DNA of 64,000 bases from Methanosphaera sp. BMS (GCF_003268005.1 NZ_CP014213.1:620001-684000), one strand, 5' to 3'; shown: positions 35,774 through 45,244, counted from the first letter of the stretch. Notes: generated from the sequence alone by a model not told the origin. A program made the numbers and translations.

Positions 35774-37138
35774 TTGGAAGAAAATGAAAATATTGAAATT
35801 CTAAGGGGAGATCCCAAGAAGGCTCTTATAAAAATCGCTATCCCTATGGTCTTTGCATTGCTGCTAATCAGTTTTAACAATATCATTGACAGGATATGGG
35901 TTGCGGGTCTGGGTACCGATGTGCTTGCGGCCATAGGATTTGTATCGCCATTATTCATGATAATCATAGGCATGGGCAATGGACTTGGAGCAGGTTCAAA
36001 CTCTTCAATATCACGATTTATCGGTTCAAAACAAAAGGATGACGCGGGAAACAGTGCACTTCATTCATTGTTGATTGTTATGGTGGTATCAATATTGATT
36101 CCACTTTTTGTACTTCCATTTTTTGATGATATAGTGGTATATATGGGTGCCGGTAGCGTAATGAATTATGTCCGTGATTACGGCATACCTATTCTATTGG
36201 GTAGCTTTGCATTCCTATTCAATCTACTGTTTTCAAGTCAGTTAAGAGCAGAAGGTGATATGAAGAAGGCTACCTTTGTCATGGCGGCAGTTGAAGTACT
36301 TAACATGATTCTTGATCCTATATTTATCTATGTATTTGACCTTGGAATAAAGGGTGCTGCCCTTGCTACTGTAGTAGCATCGATAATACCTACACTTGTA
36401 GCTGTTTACTGGCTATTTATCAAGAAAAATACGTATATAAACTACAACGTTAGAAACTTCAAGTATCATTCAAGTTACATTAGGGACATATTGACCGTCG
36501 GTATACCGGCCAGTCTTGAAGAGTTCATAATATCAATGGTAAACATAATCCTTAATTCAATGCTAGTGATTGTGTCAGGTACCAGCATAATTGCGGCATT
36601 CAACATATCATTCATTATCCTGCAGCTGGGTATGATGCCATGTATTGCCATTGGTACATCAGCAATTACGGTTGCAGGTGTAGCTTATGGAGCAAAGGAA
36701 TATGACAAGGTTAAGACTACATGTCATTACGGCATTAAGATTAGTCTGATGATAGCTACTATAATCACAGTGCTGATAGTATTATTTGCACCTCAACTAG
36801 CAATGCTATTTACATATAATCAGGCAAACAATGGACTATACAATTTGATAATTGATGTATTACGCATAGTATCAGTATTTCTGGTTGTAACACCTGTCGG
36901 TGGTATATGTGCAATGGTATTTCAAGGTATGGGAAAGGGTACAATATCCTTGCTTTTAACGGTTGTACGGGAGTTAGTATTTGTTGTACTATTATCCTAC
37001 CTCTTTGGTATATTGTTAAACTTTGGCGTAAATGGTATATTAAATGGATTTGTAATGGGCCTTATTATAGGTTCTGCAATATCATTAATAGTATTTGAAC
37101 TTTTCATCAAAAAAGTTAAAAATGCCAATACCACCTAA
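35774..37138 (+). CDS. MATE-family multidrug/Na+ antiporter
   Basis: 454 residues, twelve hydrophobic helices. Typical MATE features: ALIKIAIPMVFALLLISFNNIIDRIWVAGLG, GLGAGSNSSISRFIGSKQKDDAG, the second-half repeat IRDILTVGIPASLEEFIISMVN, and MPCIAIGTSAITVAGVAYGAKEYD. It exports organic cations in exchange for Na+ or H+. TTG 35774 is the start: GGAGGG lies just upstream and no ATG is near. T7 run at 37151 ends the gene. Confidence 0.92.
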   Translation: MEENENIEILRGDPKKALIKIAIPMVFALLLISFNNIIDRIWVAGLGTDVLAAIGFVSPLFMIIIGMGNGLGAGSNSSISRFIGSKQKDDAGNSALHSLLIVMVVSILIPLFVLPFFDDIVVYMGAGSVMNYVRDYGIPILLGSFAFLFNLLFSSQLRAEGDMKKATFVMAAVEVLNMILDPIFIYVFDLGIKGAALATVVASIIPTLVAVYWLFIKKNTYINYNVRNFKYHSSYIRDILTVGIPASLEEFIISMVNIILNSMLVIVSGTSIIAAFNISFIILQLGMMPCIAIGTSAITVAGVAYGAKEYDKVKTTCHYGIKISLMIATIITVLIVLFAPQLAMLFTYNQANNGLYNLIIDVLRIVSVFLVVTPVGGICAMVFQGMGKGTISLLLTVVRELVFVVLLSYLFGILLNFGVNGILNGFVMGLIIGSAISLIVFELFIKKVKNANTT

Positions 37139-37150
37139 ACTTCCCACATC

Positions 37151-37157
37151 TTTTTTT
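37151..37157 (+). terminator. T7 terminator of the MATE gene
   Basis: Seven T in a row 13 bases after the stop. Confidence 0.4.
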
Positions 37158-37255
37158 CAATTGCATTTCATCATTTGTTTTATGCAACTTAATCACATTA
37201 AAATGCATCTTAGAAAGACCCATAAACAGTCCTTTATATACTAAGGAATATAGTA

Positions 37256-37420
37256 TTAGTAGCGATTAAAAAGCATTTGGTAATTTGGATTGTGGTTGCT
37301 GATATGAATATCGTTAGCCATTGATTCACATACTGCTATTTTAATTGCAGTCTCCATGATTGCATTTATCGTTTCATAAGGATAATATCTGGAGATATTA
37401 ATATTTAAATTAAGATACAT
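37256..37420 (-). CDS. Possible small protein or remnant (54 residues)
   Basis: A minus-strand frame from ATG 37420: MYLNLNINISRYYPYETINA, then IMETAIKIAVCESMANDIHISN and NYQMLFNRY. The middle looks like a real amphipathic helix, but there is no ribosome binding site, and the frame overlaps the promoter region of the LytTR gene. May be a gene fragment. Confidence 0.3.
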   Translation of the reverse strand: MYLNLNINISRYYPYETINAIMETAIKIAVCESMANDIHISNHNPNYQMLFNRY

Positions 37421-37483
37421 AAATAAATTATAGAATTAGAGTTAAACTTAGGAAAACTAAACTAACATAGAGGGATGAACGAA

Positions 37484-37933
37484 TTGAAAGTTGAACTATT
37501 CCTATCAAAGGACATCGAAGAAGCCTACACTGAGATATATACCGATAAGCTCACCGATAATATTCAAAAGGCCATTGAAATACTGGAGGATGATGAATAT
37601 AATGACAAGCCGTCATTACTGGCAGTCAATAATGGACAGGACATATCACTACTTGATTATAATGACATTTACATGATACGCATCGAAAACAAGCAGGTGG
37701 TAGTATATACCAAGAAGGATGAATATACATCAAAAAAGCCATTATATCAATTGGAGGATATTCTTGACTCATCCTTTGTACGAATATCCAAGACTACCAT
37801 CATAAATATTCATAAGATTAATCGGGTAGCACCATCATTTAGAGGTATGATGTTTGTAGAGCTTAAAAATGACCTGAAGGATACCATTAGCAGAAAATAT
37901 CTGCCAACATTTAAACAATCCTTAGACATATAA
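37484..37933 (+). CDS. LytTR-family DNA-binding regulator
   Basis: About 149 residues. N-terminal 60 residues resemble the small domain of stand-alone LytTR regulators (KVELFLSKDIEEAYTEIY). Residues 60-149 are the LytTR domain: ISLLDYNDIYMIRIENKQVVVYTKKDEYTSKKPLYQLEDIL, FVRISKTTIINIHKINRVAPSFRGMMFVEL, TISRKYLPTFKQSL. TTG 37484 is favoured: GAGGGATGA ends eight bases before it, whereas the ATG at 37475 lies inside that site. Partner membrane protein gene follows after 16 bases. LytTR proteins are common in Firmicutes and uncommon in archaea. Confidence 0.85.
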   Translation: MKVELFLSKDIEEAYTEIYTDKLTDNIQKAIEILEDDEYNDKPSLLAVNNGQDISLLDYNDIYMIRIENKQVVVYTKKDEYTSKKPLYQLEDILDSSFVRISKTTIINIHKINRVAPSFRGMMFVELKNDLKDTISRKYLPTFKQSLDI

Positions 37934-37949
37934 TTGGAGCGTGAATTAG

Positions 37950-38387
37950 ATGAAATTAATTGACATAGTTAAACAACTGGCATTAGGGGCATTCGTTGGA
38001 TGCTTCATATTATGTATGGTAATAGTGCTTATTTCAACGTTAAGTTCACAGAGCGTTAGCTTTGATGGAATATACCTATCCAAGTCCATATTGGCATCAA
38101 TAATTATAGGATGGGCATTTTCGCTTAGCGGATTCATATACAATAGGGAAGATTTGCCTTTGGCACTACAGGTATTGATTCAGATGATATGCGGATTGAC
38201 GACACTGTTTTTAAGTGCCATGATACTCGGCTGGATTCCACTTGATAAGGGACTTGATCCATTCATATCATTTGCAGTAACGACAATAATCTTTACCGTT
38301 ATATTCTGGATTGGCTTCTACCTGTATGATTATTATCAGGCAAAAGAGTTAAATCAGAAAATCAGAATTATCAATAAAGAGGAATAA
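37950..38387 (+). CDS. DUF3021-type membrane protein, partner of LytTR
   Basis: 145 residues with four membrane segments (LALGAFVGCFILCMVIVLIS, SILASIIIGWAFSLSGFIY, VLIQMICGLTTLFLSAMILG, FAVTTIIFTVIFWIGFYLYD) and a short charged tail. Order, size and pairing match the DUF3021 proteins that sit behind stand-alone LytTR regulators in Firmicutes; in streptococci, comparable membrane partners inhibit their LytTR protein. GGAGCGTGA before ATG. Confidence 0.8.
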   Translation: MKLIDIVKQLALGAFVGCFILCMVIVLISTLSSQSVSFDGIYLSKSILASIIIGWAFSLSGFIYNREDLPLALQVLIQMICGLTTLFLSAMILGWIPLDKGLDPFISFAVTTIIFTVIFWIGFYLYDYYQAKELNQKIRIINKEE

Positions 38388-39040
38388 TCTTCTTCTTTTT
38401 AATTACTTTTTTTATTAAATCAATACAATATCATCATTACTTTTCAAAGGAAAAATAACGATAATGTGCAAATATTATTAGAATAATCACCTTTTACTGT
38501 TTCCATCTAATACTTTTTAAATCAATTAAATCATGGTTATGTCATATTTACTGTTCTAGAAATGTTCTTTACATAAATCTATAGTTCACACTTATAATAT
38601 GCAATACTACTTAATTAGGAGTTTCAAAACCAGCCATGTAGATAAAAAGAGTATTCTCCTGATGGGTATCATTTACGACGACTATGAATAGAATTGATTA
38701 TACCTAAAACTATAAGTCTAATCATTAAAGCATAGATGTTTGAGACTTGGCTAAATGTATTTTAAAAGAAAAAAAAGTATTATTCATATAAGTCAAGAAG
38801 GAAAAAAAACATTCCATAAACATATATAATATATAATACACATTTATTCATTTTAAAGTAAGTAAACAATAAACAGTACAACCTTTCTTTCTTATTAAAG
38901 ATTTAAACCCAGAAATAATCATACTGCATGGAGTACTCTCTTTTGCATTTGTTCAAATTATATTAGTAATATAATAAGTATTAACAATACAATAATCAAA
39001 GATTTTGCACAATAAAATGTAGGTGAATTAAATAAAAAAC
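38388..39040. other. Gene-free, A/T-rich stretch
   Basis: T-runs at 38397-38416 end the LytTR operon. The rest shows no open frame with a ribosome binding site and no recognisable remnant. AGGTGA at 39021-39026 belongs to the next, broken gene. Confidence 0.5.
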
Positions 39041-39573
39041 ATGAAAGCAAAAGAAGAAATTTCAGGATTAAAATTAAAAAATGACTTGAAAGATGAAGAC
39101 GGCCAGGTACTTAAACAATTTGATAAACTAGACAACAGAACAAATACTTTCCTAAGTATAACATTAGCCATCTTCTCATACAAATTACAGTAATTGTAAA
39201 CATTTTATTGAATACAATTGAATCATATACTATAGTAGAAAAATATTCTCTCATAACAATTGCATCAATATTATTCATAATAGATCTTTTATTTAATTTG
39301 AACAGTATCGTCAACTTCAGAAGATCAATAAAAATCTCAGAAAATGTATATTCTAATACTTATAAATTTAATAACTTTTTTAAGAACATAGAAACAAAAT
39401 TTTCTACAAAACAAGATATAATTAAGTATCAGAGGAATATTTCAAAAAACAAAAAAAATATTGAATATAAAAAAAGATATATAAAAAAAGGTTTAAACAG
39501 TATAATAATAAGTATGCTTATAATTTCCTTACTGATAATATTGCTAATACGTGATAACATGGTGATAATATGA
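39041..39573 (+). pseudogene. Frameshifted multi-pass membrane protein
   Basis: A frame from ATG 39041 (KAKEEISGLKLKNDLKDEDG, then NRTNTFLSITLAIFSY) ends at 39193; the neighbouring frame continues without a gap as ITVIVNILLNTIESYTIVEKYSLITIASILF to 39573. One indel near 39185-39190 separates them. The whole would be about 180 residues with three or four membrane segments and a basic middle part, resembling small membrane effectors of accessory modules (SLATT-like in layout, but this is a guess). It overlaps the next broken gene by 4 bases. Confidence 0.55.
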
Positions 39574-39817
39574 CTCAAAAGCAGAAATCAACCTTAGACA
39601 TGATTATTGACGGTGATTTGGAGGTATTCCATTAGATAGAGAAGATATTGAACACGGCTATACAGATTTTTCCGATGATCCGGGTTTTGATTTTTCACAA
39701 AAACTGGGAATAACCGACTATATTTATCTGGATATTGATTGGATCTTAGACGGCTCAAACGATTCAATCCCAAGAACCACGTCATTTTCTAAAAATTTAA
39801 TCATCAATCTACCATAA
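39570..39817 (+). pseudogene. Frameshifted small acidic protein, partner of the preceding gene
   Basis: ATG 39570 overlaps the preceding stop (ATGA). The frame TQKQKSTLDMIIDGD stops at 39635 but the next frame continues as GGIPLDREDIEHGYTDFSDDPGF and QKLGITDYIYLDIDWILDGS to TAA at 39817. About 80 residues, acidic, with an indel near 39623. The pair looks like a co-expressed two-gene module that has decayed. Confidence 0.5.
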
Positions 39818-40590
39818 ATTTCAAAAGATATTTTATCTTTTTAACCTCTTTTTAACTATGTGTTACATCAATCATTCAAAAAGCACATCCCCCCAGAATA
39901 TAACTATAACTTCCAGAATTTTATGTTGTTTTTTGTTGAATCTGTTTTATTTCCCTATTTCATGAGTTATCCTGTGGCATGTGTATCATAGTCATTTGAC
40001 TCCTTGTATTCCTTATTTGCATCAAAATTGCGTATCAATTAGTACAATTTCATAGTCTGATAAAGATGAGTATAAGAAACACCGAAGTAACATTAATACT
40101 TAAATGGGGTAGAATCAAGAAAGGCTACTTGATGTGTTCACTTAATAAAGTAAAAAGAATTAGAACAGATTTTAAGCAGTAAAATTAAAAAATAAATTAG
40201 AGTACTTATTTATATGACTTTAACAAACTTGAAGTAAAATGGCTTGCAAAAACATTTATAGAGAAGTTCTGGTTTAATCAACTGTGAAAGATATGACAGA
40301 AAAAAATGAAGAATCTGGTGGTTCACAGTATGCAAAAACTCCTAAAAATTTAAATAATGCTTATTATAATATTTACTAAATAAGCATGATATAAAAATAT
40401 TTTTAATTTCTTCTAATAAATAAATTTAGTTAAAATTAGAATATTATAATGAATATGATATTAATGTTGATGGAAAAATATATTTGCCCTAATAAAAAGT
40501 TGAAGAAAATAATATAACCACAAATCTTTAATTATAATTCAGGCAGAATTTGGTTAATAATAATAAATGTTTTATAACCTTGGAGATAAT
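39818..40590. other. Gene-free stretch with unidentified coding debris
   Basis: About 770 bases. A short plus-strand frame near 40100-40180 (LKWGRIKKGYLMCSLNKVKR) and another near 40233-40288 (WLAKTFIEKFWF) have protein-like composition but no start or family. The base composition is slightly less A/T-rich than true intergenic DNA, which suggests old gene remains. Confidence 0.4.
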
Positions 40591-40896
40591 ATGAATAATC
40601 GAAAAAAAATAGCTCAAAAATTTGCGGATGCAATTAAATCAGAGTATATTATTCAAATAATATTATATGGTTCTGTAGCACGTGGAGATGATACTCCTGA
40701 ATCAGATATAGATATTCTTATCATTACTAATGATTATGAGAAAATTGAATCAAAAGTATATGATGAAACATATAATATCATCATTGAAGATGATGAAGTG
40801 ATATCACCACAGTTTATCTCACAAGAACATTATGACGAAATAAGAAATTTTTCATATATATCAAACGTAATTAAGGATGGTGAAATCATTGGATGA
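40591..40896 (+). CDS. MNT-type nucleotidyltransferase (antitoxin of the MNT/HEPN pair)
   Basis: 101 residues. IILYGSVARGDDTPESDIDILI is the minimal nucleotidyltransferase motif GSx10DxD. In MNT/HEPN systems this protein adds AMP to, and thereby inactivates, the HEPN toxin. ATG 40591 follows TTGGAGAT; an ATG 24 bases upstream lacks a site. It overlaps the HEPN gene. Confidence 0.85.
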   Translation: MNNRKKIAQKFADAIKSEYIIQIILYGSVARGDDTPESDIDILIITNDYEKIESKVYDETYNIIIEDDEVISPQFISQEHYDEIRNFSYISNVIKDGEIIG

Positions 40897-41296
40897 AATT
40901 GATTATTATATTCAAAATGCTATGGAAAACTTGGAATCAAGCATTGCATTATATAAACTAAAGAAGTATAGAAATTCCTTATCATTATCCTATTATTCCA
41001 TGTTCATGGTTGCAAAGGGATTACTGATTCTAAAGGGTTATACTACCAAATCACATGATGGTGTAAAAATAGGTTTTTCGAAAGAATATGTGAATACTGG
41101 TGACTTTGATAAAAAATATTATGATGAACTTTCTAAATCCGAAACATTAAGGATAAAAGCAGATTATGATGTTACAATAACTTTTGATGAAAAAACAGCA
41201 AAAGAACGTATTGATGTAGCAACTGATTTCTTAAATAAGACAAAAGATTATCTGGATAAACGAGAAATAATTACACACAAACAGCAAGACTCATAA
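40877..41296 (+). CDS. HEPN-domain toxin partner
   Basis: 139 residues, all helical: DYYIQNAMENLESSIALYKLKKYRNSLSLSYYSMFMVAKGLL, SHDGVKIGFSKEYV, ETLRIKADYDVTITF. This is the COG1895-type HEPN layout (A...R.a...Y...F.aa...L). In place of the usual R-x4-6-H only R-x-x-x-DYD is visible. GGTGA would also fit a TTG start at 40889. Its 3' half and the bases after it occur again, mutated, at 47693-48002. Confidence 0.8.
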   Translation: MVKSLDEIDYYIQNAMENLESSIALYKLKKYRNSLSLSYYSMFMVAKGLLILKGYTTKSHDGVKIGFSKEYVNTGDFDKKYYDELSKSETLRIKADYDVTITFDEKTAKERIDVATDFLNKTKDYLDKREIITHKQQDS

Positions 41297-41380
41297 GCAA
41301 TGAATATGACCAACTAATATACGCCAAGACACCAACTGTTACTCTTTAAACTAGTCTCTTTTTTCATATTTTCTCCCTTT
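41072..41380 (+). repeat. Duplicated segment, copy 1: HEPN 3' half, spacer and AAA+ 3' end
   Basis: About 300 bases that recur at 47693-48002 with only some two dozen differences. The copy runs beyond the HEPN stop through a shared spacer (GCAATGAATATGACC...) and ends in the reverse complement of gaa-aat-atg-aaa-aaa plus stop, i.e. the last codons of the AAA+ gene whose intact relative ends at 47984. At copy 1 the rest of that AAA+ gene is missing and a DUF4143 ATPase gene stands in its place. Confidence 0.8.
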
Positions 41381-41695
41381 ATGGGGGTATTTACTTACTT
41401 TTATTATTTCTTTATTATTATCTTATTATTTCCATTCATTATGCTAACAATAAGCAATGTGGACTGATGAATAAATGTTATATTAATGTAATTATAATTT
41501 TTTTACACTTAAGACAGTAACATGAATATAATTAATTAATTCTGTAATAATTATCATAATTTAATACACTACCCATTAAATAATTCATGCCATATCCTAA
41601 AATAACAGTAATGTTTACACATGATAATACTTCATGTAGAATAAGCAAAGCATGTGAAATATCTTCACATAAAATAAACATACAGCATCAATTAT

Positions 41696-42982
41696 TTATC
41701 GTAAACATCCGATTGGAATAACTTTTACACCATCATCTCTAGTGTAAGCCATATTCTTTCCTGTGATGACCGCTAAAAAACTTGGCTCTTCTAAATCAAT
41801 TTTTTTGTTTTCTACACTTTTTTTAATTAAATTTTTCAGCTTAAGTAAGTTTTTTGCACCTTTATCGATTTCTCGATCACCTAATTTAAATTCTATTAAT
41901 GCATATCTTCCATCATTTAGATATATAATGCAATCTGCTTCAAGACCACTATCATCATTATAATATAGCACTTCCCCATTCACTGAACTGGAATAAACCA
42001 ACAAATCACGTATGCATAGGTTTTCAAATATGAATCCAAATGTTTCAAAGTCTTTTAGTAACTTTTCTGGTGTTAAGTTAAGGCTTGCTACTGCTATTGA
42101 TGGATCTATGAATTCTTTTTTATGGGATTTTCTAATAGTATTTGCAGATCTGATGTTTGGTGACCATGCAGGAATGTCTTGAATAACATATAACCTTTCA
42201 AGAGCATTGATGTATAAGTTATATGTTGGTGCAGTGATATCCATGTGTTCTGTTCTCACATCTTTCATGAGTGTCTTTTTTGTTGCCAGTGTTGATATAT
42301 TTCTAGCATAAGATTTTAATATAGCTTTTACCATTTGAGGTCTGCGTTTAACTCCATCAACTTCTGAAACATCAGTACTACATATGATATCTATGTAATT
42401 AGATACAATTGCCAATTGCTGTTTTTTACTTTTTTTGTTTAATGATTCGGGCCAGCCACCTCTACAAGCGGCAAATATCAAATCAGGTATTGTTAAATTT
42501 GATGTTAAACCATCAATGTTTAAGTTTTCATGATTAAATAAGTCCATTAATGATATTGTCCCTGTGGATTCTCCACTTTCATATAGACTCATTGGACGCA
42601 TTAGTATTCTTTTTATCCTACCTGCTCCAGAGTGCATTATTTTACTTTCATCCACGACTGTTGAACCAGTAAGAATATATAGACCATCTTCATCAGATTC
42701 ATCCACCAAATATCTTACAGTATCCCATAGTTCTGGTGCCATTTGCCATTCATCAATTAGCATTGGTTTATCACCTTTCAATAATTCTAATGGGTTAGTG
42801 TCTGCAAGTTTTAAGTAAGATTTTCCATAAACAGGATGTTGTAGTTCTTTTAAACTATTACATTGCTGCTTAGCAGTTGTAGTCTTACCACACCATTTTG
42901 GACCGGTTATTAGTACAGCACCCATATATTCTAGAGATTCTCTCAATTCCTGATCGGTATATCTTGGCAAATATTTTTTCAT
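41696..42982 (-). CDS. AAA+ ATPase of the DUF4143 type with nuclease-like C-terminus
   Basis: About 428 residues. Walker A GPKWCGKT, Walker B PMLIDEWQ, ILTGSTV sensor, GRIKRILMRPMSLYESG, central region with a winged-helix-like part, then the DUF4143 domain with EADCIIYLNDGRYALIEFKLG (D...E-x-K, as in PD-(D/E)xK nucleases) near residue 355-375. Such proteins are frequent accessory genes in archaea and gut bacteria; their function is unknown. Preceded by 23-base direct repeats (42993-43104). It sits between flanks that at 47.7-50.5 kb enclose a different ATPase. Confidence 0.85.
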   Translation of the reverse strand: MKKYLPRYTDQELRESLEYMGAVLITGPKWCGKTTTAKQQCNSLKELQHPVYGKSYLKLADTNPLELLKGDKPMLIDEWQMAPELWDTVRYLVDESDEDGLYILTGSTVVDESKIMHSGAGRIKRILMRPMSLYESGESTGTISLMDLFNHENLNIDGLTSNLTIPDLIFAACRGGWPESLNKKSKKQQLAIVSNYIDIICSTDVSEVDGVKRRPQMVKAILKSYARNISTLATKKTLMKDVRTEHMDITAPTYNLYINALERLYVIQDIPAWSPNIRSANTIRKSHKKEFIDPSIAVASLNLTPEKLLKDFETFGFIFENLCIRDLLVYSSSVNGEVLYYNDDSGLEADCIIYLNDGRYALIEFKLGDREIDKGAKNLLKLKNLIKKSVENKKIDLEEPSFLAVITGKNMAYTRDDGVKVIPIGCLR

Positions 42983-42992
42983 CACAACCACT

Positions 42993-43104
42993 TTTTACAT
43001 TTCATTAAATTTACTTTATACATTTCACTATATAAATTTTATGTTTTTCATCTAATTCACTTTATACTTTTCATCTAATTCACTTTACACTTTTCATCTA
43101 CTCT
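42993..43104 (-). promoter_or_regulatory. Direct-repeat (iteron-like) promoter of the DUF4143 ATPase gene
   Basis: TTTTCATCTAATTCACTTTATAC (43045-43067) and TTTTCATCTAATTCACTTTACAC (43068-43090) are adjacent 23-base direct repeats, followed by a partial third (43091-43103) and preceded by weaker units (TTTACATTTCATTAAATTTACTTTATAC). They fill the space directly upstream of the gene and so probably bind a regulator, perhaps the ATPase itself. Confidence 0.65.
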
Positions 43105-43159
43105 ATTTCTTTTATTTAGAGTAGTTTCCCATAGGGTACTTGAGTTAAGACCAATCAAA

Positions 43160-43235
43160 TAATGTTATATAAGTATACTAGTATACACATGTAAACCAAA
43201 TACCATAAGTATACAAAAGTATACCAATATACAAA
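43160..43235. promoter_or_regulatory. GTATAC palindrome array, copy 1
   Basis: Contains GTATACTAGTATAC (43173-43186), a perfect 14-base palindrome, then ACATGTAAACCAAATACCATAAGTATACAAAAGTATACC. The same sequence stands at 49195-49300 directly in front of an AAA+ gene. Here it is cut off from the nearest AAA+ gene by the 23-base repeats, so it is probably a relict operator. Confidence 0.7.
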
Positions 43236-43239
43236 AATC

Positions 43240-43685
43240 TTCCACAAGTTAAACCGTAAAAGCCTTGAAAGACACCGAGGACAAAAATATCAATGCTGAA
43301 AAAGTCAGCCAAAACAAGATCCAAGAACATAGCACCACAAGTATAAAGGGTGAAGACATGAATATAATCACAGTATAGACAGAAACTAATAAATATGATA
43401 AGGCCTCAGAAACAATTACCACAACCGAGCCAACACTCCTTACTGACATCACCTCAGTGCTGATGAGGAAATAACCCTAACAGCCACCATAACCGACTGT
43501 GACAATGTGATAAACAATGGTAAGGTAGTCTTCAAGATTAACGGCAAGCTGTCAAGGACACAAGAGACAAGGTAATCTATGCCAAAGTATCCGACAATCA
43601 AGTAAGCTTTACATACACGTTACCAGAGGATATGAAGGCTATGGAGTATAACAAAGTAACCGGATTCGTAAGCATGGCTTCTTAG
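43240..43685 (+). pseudogene. Broken adhesin Ig-like segment, copy 1
   Basis: Plus-strand coding debris in three frames: KALKDTEDKNINAEKVSQNK..., then after a shift EITLTATITDCDNVINNGKVVFKING, then after another shift DKVIYAKVSDNQVSFTYTLPEDM. These are pieces of the Ig-like repeat that ends adhesin-like proteins. In-frame stops (e.g. TAA at the start, TAG near 43375) and two indels kill it. The first 260 bases are nearly identical to 50110-50370. Confidence 0.75.
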
Positions 43686-43792
43686 TATGTTTAAGTAAAT
43701 CATAAAAACAGTTCCAAGAATAGTAGGTAAAGAGATGATATCAACACGAAGCAATCCTCTATTAACCATTTAGAATTAAAAGAAGACAAATG

Positions 43793-43993
43793 AGTATTCT
43801 ATAAAATAAATAATTAATCCAATAATGAATAAAATATTATATAAAAAAAGTATTGATGAAATTTTCAATAATTATATTTTATAAAATAATTAATTGAGAT
43901 TATAAGATTAAAATTATTCTATAGAATAAACTTATATAGTCCTGAATACAAATACAGATACATAACATCATAACATAAAAAAAGATATATAAA
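43793..43993 (+). promoter_or_regulatory. Palindromic promoter region of the second DUF4143 ATPase gene
   Basis: TTATTCTATAGAATAA (43914-43929) is a perfect 16-base palindrome; a near copy, TATTCTATAAAATAA, is at 43795-43809, and ATTTTATAAAATAATT at 43876. The palindrome differs from those in front of the other AAA+ genes, but the arrangement (array of symmetric sites just before the gene) is the same. Confidence 0.55.
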
Positions 43994-44002
43994 GTGTTTC
44001 AA

Positions 44003-45244
44003 ATGGTTCAAAGAGAATTATACATTAAAAAAATAGAAGAACTAATCGATACAGACCTGATAAAAGTAATAACAGGCATAAGAAGATCAGGCAAATCATA
44101 CTTCCTAAAACTAATAATAGACAAGTTAATAAACGAAAGAAAAGTAGATAAAGAGGATATTCTACTGATAGATTTAGAGCTGCCACCATATAACTATATA
44201 ACTAATCGCAAACAGCTAGACGATATAGTCCTAAAATTTCTTGAAAACAAAAACTCCAGAACATACCTCTTCTTTGATGAAATACAGATGGTCGATGAAT
44301 GGGAAAAAAGCATTACCGCCTACTACAAGCTGCCCAACACAGACATATACATAACAGGATCAAATTCAAAACTATTATCAAAGGAATTATCAACACTCCT
44401 GACAGGACGATACACCAGCATAACCATTTATCCATTCTCATTCAATGAATTCAAAGACTATAAAAAAGAACTCAACGACAGATGCATATTTAACAAGGAT
44501 ACAAATACAGAAATAGAAAACTACTTTGACGAATACCTGGAATATGGTGGAATGCCGGGAGTAATCGCTACACGAAACAGGAAGATAACAACATTGAATG
44601 ACCTGTTCTCCTCGATAGTATATAACGATATAATAACACGATTCAACATACGAAATTCAGGATTATTCAGACACATCCTAAAATTCATAATAGAAAATAT
44701 AGGAAACCCACTATCCCCAAATGCAATATATAAACATTTAAAACACGATATAACAAAAGGATTAACTCCCAATACAATATATAACTATTTAGAATACCTT
44801 GAAGAAGGATACTTATTACTTGGAGCATCAAAGGAGAAAACATCCGGTTACGAAGAAGTTACCGGATTCCATAAATACTACCTAATCGACCAAGGATTCT
44901 ACAAATCAGAATTAGAAGAAAAACAAATCAACATCGGAAGAAGAATAGAAAACATGATATACATACACCTGCTTAGAAATGACTATAAAGTAAGCATAGG
45001 CAACATCAAAGGGCGGGAGATTGACTTTATCGCCAAGAAAAACAATAAAAGAATTTACATCCAAGTATGCTACATGCTAACAAAACAGTCCACAATAAAC
45101 AGAGAATTCGGATCACTTCTAGAAATAAAAGACAATTACCCAAAATACGTCCTCAGTATGGACAAATACGATTTCTCAAGAGAGGGAATAGAACATATAA
45201 ACATAATAGACTTCCTACAGAACACCAACAAATACCTGAATTAA
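44003..45244 (+). CDS. AAA+ ATPase of the DUF4143 type
   Basis: About 413 residues: VQRELYIKKIEELIDTDLIKVITGIRRSGKSYFLK (Walker A GIRRSGKS), YLFFDEIQMVDEWEKSI (Walker B), YITGSNSKLLSKELSTLLTGRY, FNEFKDYKK, LEYGGMPGV, a winged-helix part (NPLSPNAIYKHLKHD, TPNTIYNYLEYLEEGYLL), and the DUF4143 C-terminus with IKGREIDFIAKKNNKRIYIQV (D...Q-x-Y variant of the nuclease core). Not close in sequence to the other DUF4143 protein at 41696. ATG 44003 is preferred to the GTG at 43994. Confidence 0.88.
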   Translation: MVQRELYIKKIEELIDTDLIKVITGIRRSGKSYFLKLIIDKLINERKVDKEDILLIDLELPPYNYITNRKQLDDIVLKFLENKNSRTYLFFDEIQMVDEWEKSITAYYKLPNTDIYITGSNSKLLSKELSTLLTGRYTSITIYPFSFNEFKDYKKELNDRCIFNKDTNTEIENYFDEYLEYGGMPGVIATRNRKITTLNDLFSSIVYNDIITRFNIRNSGLFRHILKFIIENIGNPLSPNAIYKHLKHDITKGLTPNTIYNYLEYLEEGYLLLGASKEKTSGYEEVTGFHKYYLIDQGFYKSELEEKQINIGRRIENMIYIHLLRNDYKVSIGNIKGREIDFIAKKNNKRIYIQVCYMLTKQSTINREFGSLLEIKDNYPKYVLSMDKYDFSREGIEHINIIDFLQNTNKYLN

